The notes under the pieces: model-generated
What the model saw: only the letters and a program-made list of their open reading frames with translations
Database searches by the model: none
What the model was told of the DNA's origin: nothing
Shown here: positions 60,172 to 64,000 of the stretch, in pieces
Position numbering within the stretch: position 1 is the stretch's first letter
Layout of the letters: each line of letters opens with the position of its first letter
Position numbers and translations under genes: made by a program
From: Erythrobacter sp.
GTDB lineage: Bacteria; Pseudomonadota; Alphaproteobacteria; Sphingomonadales; Sphingomonadaceae
Reading direction: 5' to 3'
DNA length: 64,000 bases
Assembly: GCF_035194505.1 (NCBI RefSeq)
Contig: NZ_CP136573.1
Span: 310,001-374,000, forward strand

Positions 60172-60948
60172 ATGAGTCGTTCGCCCATGTTCCCTTCGCT
60201 TTCACCTGCCCGCGTGCTGGCCCGCGCTGCGGCCGAGGCGCGCTGGCGTCCGGGTTCGCCCGCGCAGCCGTTCCATTCGGAAATCTTCGCTCCCGCCACC
60301 GAAGCGAGTGGGGCGGGGTTGGCGATGGCTCTGGCGCGCGATGCGCTGGCGGCAGAGGGGGCGGGCGATGATCGCCGTCAGGTGCTGTGGGTGCAGGACA
60401 AAAAGGCGATCCGCCTCGGCGGGCGGCCATTCGTCGCGGGCTTGCCACCAGATCTGCGCCACCGGTTGATCCATGTCGCCGCCGCCACGCCGGAAGATGC
60501 GCTGTTCGCGCTGGAGGAGGGGCTCAAGTGCCGCGATCTTGCCTGTGTGATCGGCGAGATTGCGGGCAATCCGCGCGCGCTCAGCTTCACCGCCTCGCGC
60601 CGATTGAGCCTCACCGCCGAGCGGCACGCCGTAGCGCTGTGGCTAGTGCGCCTCGATGCCGAGCCTGATCTGTCATCGGCCCGAATGCGCTGGCGGGTGC
60701 GGCCTGCGCCCTCGCTGCCGCCGCGCTGGAACGCAACTGCACCCGGCGCTGCCAACTGGCAGGCCGAACTGTTCCGCGCCCGCACCCATGCGCCAGGCCA
60801 ATGGATCTTGAGCGATGCCCATGGAAGTCTGCACATCGTCAAGCCGCCCGTCGCCGATGTCGCCCCCGCTCGTCTTGCCGCGCCGTATTCTCGCCATCTG
60901 GCTCGCCCGACTGTCGGTCGATCGCTGGCGGCTCGCGCTCGCGCCTGA
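60172..60948 (+). CDS. imuA: ImuA, SOS mutagenesis accessory protein
   Basis: 258 aa. A RecA/SulA-like fold: HSEIFAPATEASGAGLAMALARDALAAEGAGDDRRQVLWVQDKKAIRLGGRPFVAGL, then HRLIHVAAATPEDALFALEEGLKCRDLACVIGEIAGNPRALSFTASRRLSLTAERHAVALWLVRL. ImuA works with the Y-family protein ImuB and the polymerase DnaE2 in damage-induced mutagenesis. A LexA box precedes it. If transcription starts near 60170 the mRNA would be leaderless; ATG 60187 is the alternative start. It overlaps imuB by 92 nt. Confidence 0.87.
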   Translation: MSRSPMFPSLSPARVLARAAAEARWRPGSPAQPFHSEIFAPATEASGAGLAMALARDALAAEGAGDDRRQVLWVQDKKAIRLGGRPFVAGLPPDLRHRLIHVAAATPEDALFALEEGLKCRDLACVIGEIAGNPRALSFTASRRLSLTAERHAVALWLVRLDAEPDLSSARMRWRVRPAPSLPPRWNATAPGAANWQAELFRARTHAPGQWILSDAHGSLHIVKPPVADVAPARLAAPYSRHLARPTVGRSLAARARA

Positions 60949-62464
60949 GGAGCGCGCGGCGGCCGAGGCCACGCCCACAGCGCTGATCGCCGAGACTGCG
61001 CACGGGCCGCGCATTGCCGATGCCAATGATGCCGGACGCGCCGCCGGTGCGCGGGCCGGGATGCTGCTGGCCGACGCGCGCGCGCTGTGTCCGCAGCTTG
61101 CCGCGGTCCCGGCCGATCCGGCGGGCGATCTGGCGGCGCTCGAGAAGCTTGCCCTGTGGGCGCAGCGCTGGGGGCCGTGGAGCGCGATGGACCCGCCCGA
61201 TGGCGTGCTGGTCGATGTGACCGGTGTGAGCCACCTGTTTGGCGGGGAGGAGCGGTTGCTGGCCGATGTCGCCCGCGCTTTCGCTGCGCGGGGCCTTGCG
61301 GTGCGGTCTGCCCTCGCGCCGACAGCCGGGGCGGCCTGGGCGCTCGCCCATCATGGCCCACCGGGCGCGATCCTTGCCCCCGATACCGCACCGCTCGATG
61401 CGCTGGCCGATCTGCCGGTCGCAGCCCTGCGGCTCGATGATGATGTGCTCACCGTGTTGCGGCGTCTGGGGATCAAGCGGCTCGGCCAGCTTGCCGGAGT
61501 GAGCGGGGCGGGGGAGGATGACCCCTGCGCCGAGGCCGCCGCGCGCGATGCGCTCGCCCGTCGCTTCCGCAATCGCCGCTCGCCCGCCGCCAATCCGCTG
61601 CTGCGGCTCGACCAGCTGCTGGGCAAGGTGCCCGAACCGCTGCTGCCGGTCATCGCGCAGGTCATGCCGATGGTCCAGCGCCGGCTGATGGAGCCGCTGC
61701 GCCACCGCGATCTGCTCGATCAGGTGGTGGCCGATCTCGCCCATGACATGGTGCGTAGCCTCGAAGCGCGGGGCGAGGGGGCACGGCGGCTCGAACTGGC
61801 GCTGTGGCGGGTCGATGGCGAGGTGTTGCTGCGCCGGATCGAACTGGCCGCCGCCACCCGCGAGGCGAGCCATATGCTCCGGCTGTTCGCGGCACGGCTT
61901 GACGATGTCGAGGCAGGCTTCGGGATCGAGGCAGTGCAGCTGCGCGCCAGCTGGAGCGAGCCGCTTCCCCTCTCGCAGGCCGATCTCGATGCCGCAGCCG
62001 AGCAGCACGGCACATCGCTGGCCGCCTGTATCGACAGGCTCGGGGTGCGCCTCGGCCCGCAGGCGGTGACCCGCCCGGTGATGCGCGCCAGCCATATTCC
62101 CGAACGCGCGCAAAGCTGGCAGCGGCCGCTTGATCCCCTGCCGCCGGGGCAGGGCAGCCCGGCGCCGGGCACCCGCCCGATCAAGCTGCTTGACCGGGCG
62201 GAACCGATCGCGGTGCTCTATGCCTCGCCCGATGGCTATCCGCAGCGCTTCCGCTGGCGCGGGGCGGTGCGCGAGGTGGTGCGGGTGGAAGGGCCGGAGC
62301 GGATCGCGCCCGAATGGTGGCGCGAACGCTCAAGCGTGCGGCTGCGCGATTATTACCGGATCGAGGATGCCGCTGGCGGGCGTTACTGGATCTACCGGCA
62401 GGGCATTGCAGGCGACGGACGGGGCGGGGTTCCGGACTGGTTTCTGCACGGAATTTTCCCGTAA
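60857..62464 (+). CDS. imuB: ImuB, Y-family polymerase-like protein
   Basis: 535 aa from ATG 60857. It has the Y-family layout (ALIAETAHGPRIADANDAGRAAGARAGMLLADARALCPQL, PPDGVLVDVTGVSHLFGGEERLLADV) but, as in ImuB, the catalytic acidic residues of the palm are not conserved, so it probably serves as an adaptor linking the beta clamp to DnaE2. ATG at 60815 or 60821 is an alternative start. Normally dnaE2 follows; here the next gene is a PilZ protein. Confidence 0.9.
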   Translation: MSPPLVLPRRILAIWLARLSVDRWRLALAPEERAAAEATPTALIAETAHGPRIADANDAGRAAGARAGMLLADARALCPQLAAVPADPAGDLAALEKLALWAQRWGPWSAMDPPDGVLVDVTGVSHLFGGEERLLADVARAFAARGLAVRSALAPTAGAAWALAHHGPPGAILAPDTAPLDALADLPVAALRLDDDVLTVLRRLGIKRLGQLAGVSGAGEDDPCAEAAARDALARRFRNRRSPAANPLLRLDQLLGKVPEPLLPVIAQVMPMVQRRLMEPLRHRDLLDQVVADLAHDMVRSLEARGEGARRLELALWRVDGEVLLRRIELAAATREASHMLRLFAARLDDVEAGFGIEAVQLRASWSEPLPLSQADLDAAAEQHGTSLAACIDRLGVRLGPQAVTRPVMRASHIPERAQSWQRPLDPLPPGQGSPAPGTRPIKLLDRAEPIAVLYASPDGYPQRFRWRGAVREVVRVEGPERIAPEWWRERSSVRLRDYYRIEDAAGGRYWIYRQGIAGDGRGGVPDWFLHGIFP

Positions 62465-62519
62465 TCAGAAGGTTAATCCGCTCATCATTTTTTTACCCCT
62501 TGATGCAAGATTCGCAGCG

Positions 62520-62840
62520 ATGAACCTCTACACGATCCGCCGCGCCTCGGAGCGTCGTTCGCTCAGCCTGATGGTGAAGAGCCGGGTGAAGTCGCGCGAG
62601 GTGTTTGTGGATCTGATCGACATCTCCGAAGGAGGCTGCAAAATCCGCGGCAAGGCCGGATTTGCCGCAATCGGGGACCGGGTGACCATGAAGGTCGCCG
62701 GGATCAACGCGCCGCTCGGCACGGTGGCCTGGGTGGATGGTTCCTACGCCGGCGTCGCCTTCGAAGGCGCGATGCACCCGGCGATTCTCGATCATCTGTG
62801 CGCTCAGGGCGGCATCCGCCGGGTCGCGTCCGGCCGATAG
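62520..62840 (+). CDS. PilZ-domain protein
   Basis: 106 aa from ATG 62520. RRASERRSLSLMVKSRVKSREVFVDLIDISEGGCKIRGKAGF carries the RxxxR and D/NxSxxG c-di-GMP-binding pattern (RRSLSL.., DISEGG), followed by VAWVDGSYAGVAFE. It probably senses c-di-GMP as a single-domain effector. The frame continues open upstream inside imuB but the ATG here, after an AT-rich stretch, is the natural start. Confidence 0.82.
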   Translation: MNLYTIRRASERRSLSLMVKSRVKSREVFVDLIDISEGGCKIRGKAGFAAIGDRVTMKVAGINAPLGTVAWVDGSYAGVAFEGAMHPAILDHLCAQGGIRRVASGR

Positions 62841-62846
62841 TTCCCG

Positions 62847-63386
62847 CTAGACTGTCTGCGCCGCCCGCCGCAGCAGCCAGGCCGAAGCCAGCCAGCCGCA
62901 CATCCACAGCCCGGTGAACACCCAGGTGAAGTGCCCCTGGGATTGCGCGATCACACCCGCCAGCAGCTGCGCCAGCGCCGCAACCACCATCGCCGCAGCC
63001 ATGCCGCGCGCCCGCAATCTGGCCGCCAGCGTCCCGATCAATGCCACCAGCGGCACGAGGTTGAACCACAGGTTGACCGGATTGTTTTCCGATCCGGCGA
63101 TCCCCACGGCGGCATTGGCCCACAGCAAGAGCAGCGACAGGCCCAGTGCAATCGCGGCGCCTGCGCGATAGGCGATGTTCCCGCTGGCCCGCACCGCCAT
63201 TTCAAACGCGAGGCCCACCCCGCCCAGCAGCACTGCGGCAAAGACGAAGTCGGATGCGGTCCAGTTCACCTCGCGGGTGAATTGCATCGCCACGGCCGGC
63301 AAGCCGATCAGCGCGGCGATAGTGCCCCAGCCGATCATGCGCCAGAGGTTGAGAAAGGCGCCTTTGCGCCCGGCTTGTCGGTTCAT
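62847..63386 (-). CDS. Integral membrane protein of unknown function
   Basis: 179 aa from ATG 63386, preceded on its strand by GGAGG seven bases upstream. Five or six hydrophobic segments (LWRMIGWGTIAALIGLPAVAMQF, FVFAAVLLGGVGLAFEMAVRA, AGAAIALGLSLLLLWANAAVGI, WFNLVPLVALIGTLAARL, GLWMCGWLASAWLL). Convergent with the PilZ gene and divergent from the CadC-like gene. I cannot assign a family. It may be cotranscribed with nothing else visible here. Confidence 0.72.
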   Translation of the reverse strand: MNRQAGRKGAFLNLWRMIGWGTIAALIGLPAVAMQFTREVNWTASDFVFAAVLLGGVGLAFEMAVRASGNIAYRAGAAIALGLSLLLLWANAAVGIAGSENNPVNLWFNLVPLVALIGTLAARLRARGMAAAMVVAALAQLLAGVIAQSQGHFTWVFTGLWMCGWLASAWLLRRAAQTV

Positions 63387-63469
63387 GCTCTTGCCTCCTT
63401 GTTTCAAGGGCTCCATCACTGCCCCAAGCCGTTCTGAGCGGCATGAGAGGATCATGAGTATTTCCTGAA

Positions 63470-64000
63470 ATGAGCAGCGCGAGCCTTCATTTCGGCCCTT
63501 TCCGGCTCGATCCGCCCAATCGCAGGCTGTGGCGCGGCGATGCGGCGGTGGAGCTCAATGCGCGCTATCTCGATGTGCTGATCCTGCTGGTCGAAGCGCA
63601 GGGTGACCTTGTCACCAAGGATCGCTTCATGGACGAGGTGTGGCGCGGCATTCCGGTGACAGACGAGGCGCTGACCCAGGCGATCCGCAGCCTGCGCCGC
63701 GCGCTGGGGGACGATGCCGCACGCCCGGTTTATATCGAGACCGTGCCCAAATATGGCTATCGCTTCGCTGCCAGCCTCGATGGGGAAGTGCAGGATGATG
63801 CGCTGCCGGCGCCGTCCGTCCCGCTCGCCCGGCGCGGTTTCATCCGCACGGTGCTGGCCGGAACGGCAGGCGCTGGATTGGCGGGCGTGGGGATCGGGCT
63901 GGTCTATGGATTTCTGGGTGCGGCAGGCCAGCCCTCTGCCGGCGGGGGCGGCGCGCTTTCGCTGCTTCTGGTGCTGATGCTGGTGACGGTGTTTGCCGCA
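63470..64000 (+). CDS. CadC-like winged-helix transcriptional regulator, 3' end missing
   Basis: 177 codons visible. The first 100 residues form an OmpR/PhoB-type winged helix: FGPFRLDPPNRRLWRGDAAVELNARYLDVLILLVEAQGDLVTKDRFMDEVWRGIPVTDEALTQAIRSLRRALGDDAARPVYIETVPKYGYRFAA. A linker and a hydrophobic segment (VLAGTAGAGLAGVGIGLVYGFL) follow, so it is a membrane-anchored CadC/ToxR-like regulator. It runs off the right edge while still open. The neighbouring membrane protein, encoded divergently, may be its target or partner (inference). Confidence 0.82.
   Translation, partial: MSSASLHFGPFRLDPPNRRLWRGDAAVELNARYLDVLILLVEAQGDLVTKDRFMDEVWRGIPVTDEALTQAIRSLRRALGDDAARPVYIETVPKYGYRFAASLDGEVQDDALPAPSVPLARRGFIRTVLAGTAGAGLAGVGIGLVYGFLGAAGQPSAGGGGALSLLLVLMLVTVFAA

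Noticed and set aside
1..64000. CRISPR array
   Set aside because: No regularly spaced direct repeats or cas genes were seen; the repeats present are palindromic and dispersed.

Overview
This 64 kb window comes from a high-GC alphaproteobacterium, most likely in the Sphingomonadales (Erythrobacteraceae or a close relative). The evidence is the zapA / 6S RNA / 5-formyl-THF cyclo-ligase order, an ScfR-type regulator divergent from isocitrate lyase, a PEP-CTERM prsK-prsR cluster, a class I fructose-bisphosphate aldolase beside tkt-gap-pgk, a GAAC-N7-GAAC LexA box in front of imuA-imuB, and many CCGTTCG-type palindromic repeats. No rRNA is present, so genus is inferred.

Bases 1 to about 26,460 are a genomic island. 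Its base composition is visibly less GC-rich than the rest and it ends at the 3' side of a tRNA-Pro(CGG) gene, a typical integration point. It carries a full 7-deazaguanine DNA modification and restriction (Dpd) system. Operon 1 (369-6503) holds a DUF6884/YaaA-like protein (possibly DpdC), two DpdB-like DGQHR-family proteins flanking the TGT-like DNA transglycosylase DpdA, and queE-queD-queC for preQ0 synthesis. After a hairpin and an intergenic region, operon 2 (6769-24085) encodes dpdE-F-G-H-I-J-K-D, the helicases, ATPase, PLD protein and accessory proteins of the restriction arm. Genes within each operon overlap by a few bases or nearly abut. An IS630-family element (24136-25187) has landed in the ninth codon of the next gene, an HNH-HIT fusion protein, and its right end supplies a new in-frame ATG, so the gene stays open.

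From 26.5 kb onward the window is core chromosome: thyA; the branched-chain 2-oxoacid dehydrogenase operon (bkdA1-bkdA2-bkdB); tRNA-Asp; DUF2842, 5-FTHF cyclo-ligase, 6S RNA and zapA on the minus strand; tkt-gap-pgk, two small proteins, fba and thiE; efp, suhB, a perfect parS site and tRNA-Leu(CAA); an M20 amidohydrolase; aceA with divergent scfR; an NTF2-like protein; the PEP-CTERM sugar transferase-prsK-prsR-TPR cluster; an SBF-like transporter, a DUF475 membrane protein, panB, an amino-acid permease, the SOS genes imuA-imuB, a PilZ protein, a membrane protein and a truncated CadC-like regulator at the right edge.

The most interesting points are the Dpd island with its duplicated DpdB-like protein, the HNH-HIT gene rescued by an IS end, palindromic repeats that have entered coding or start regions (bkdB, pgk), the parS site, and a three-level nested palindrome after tRNA-Leu.
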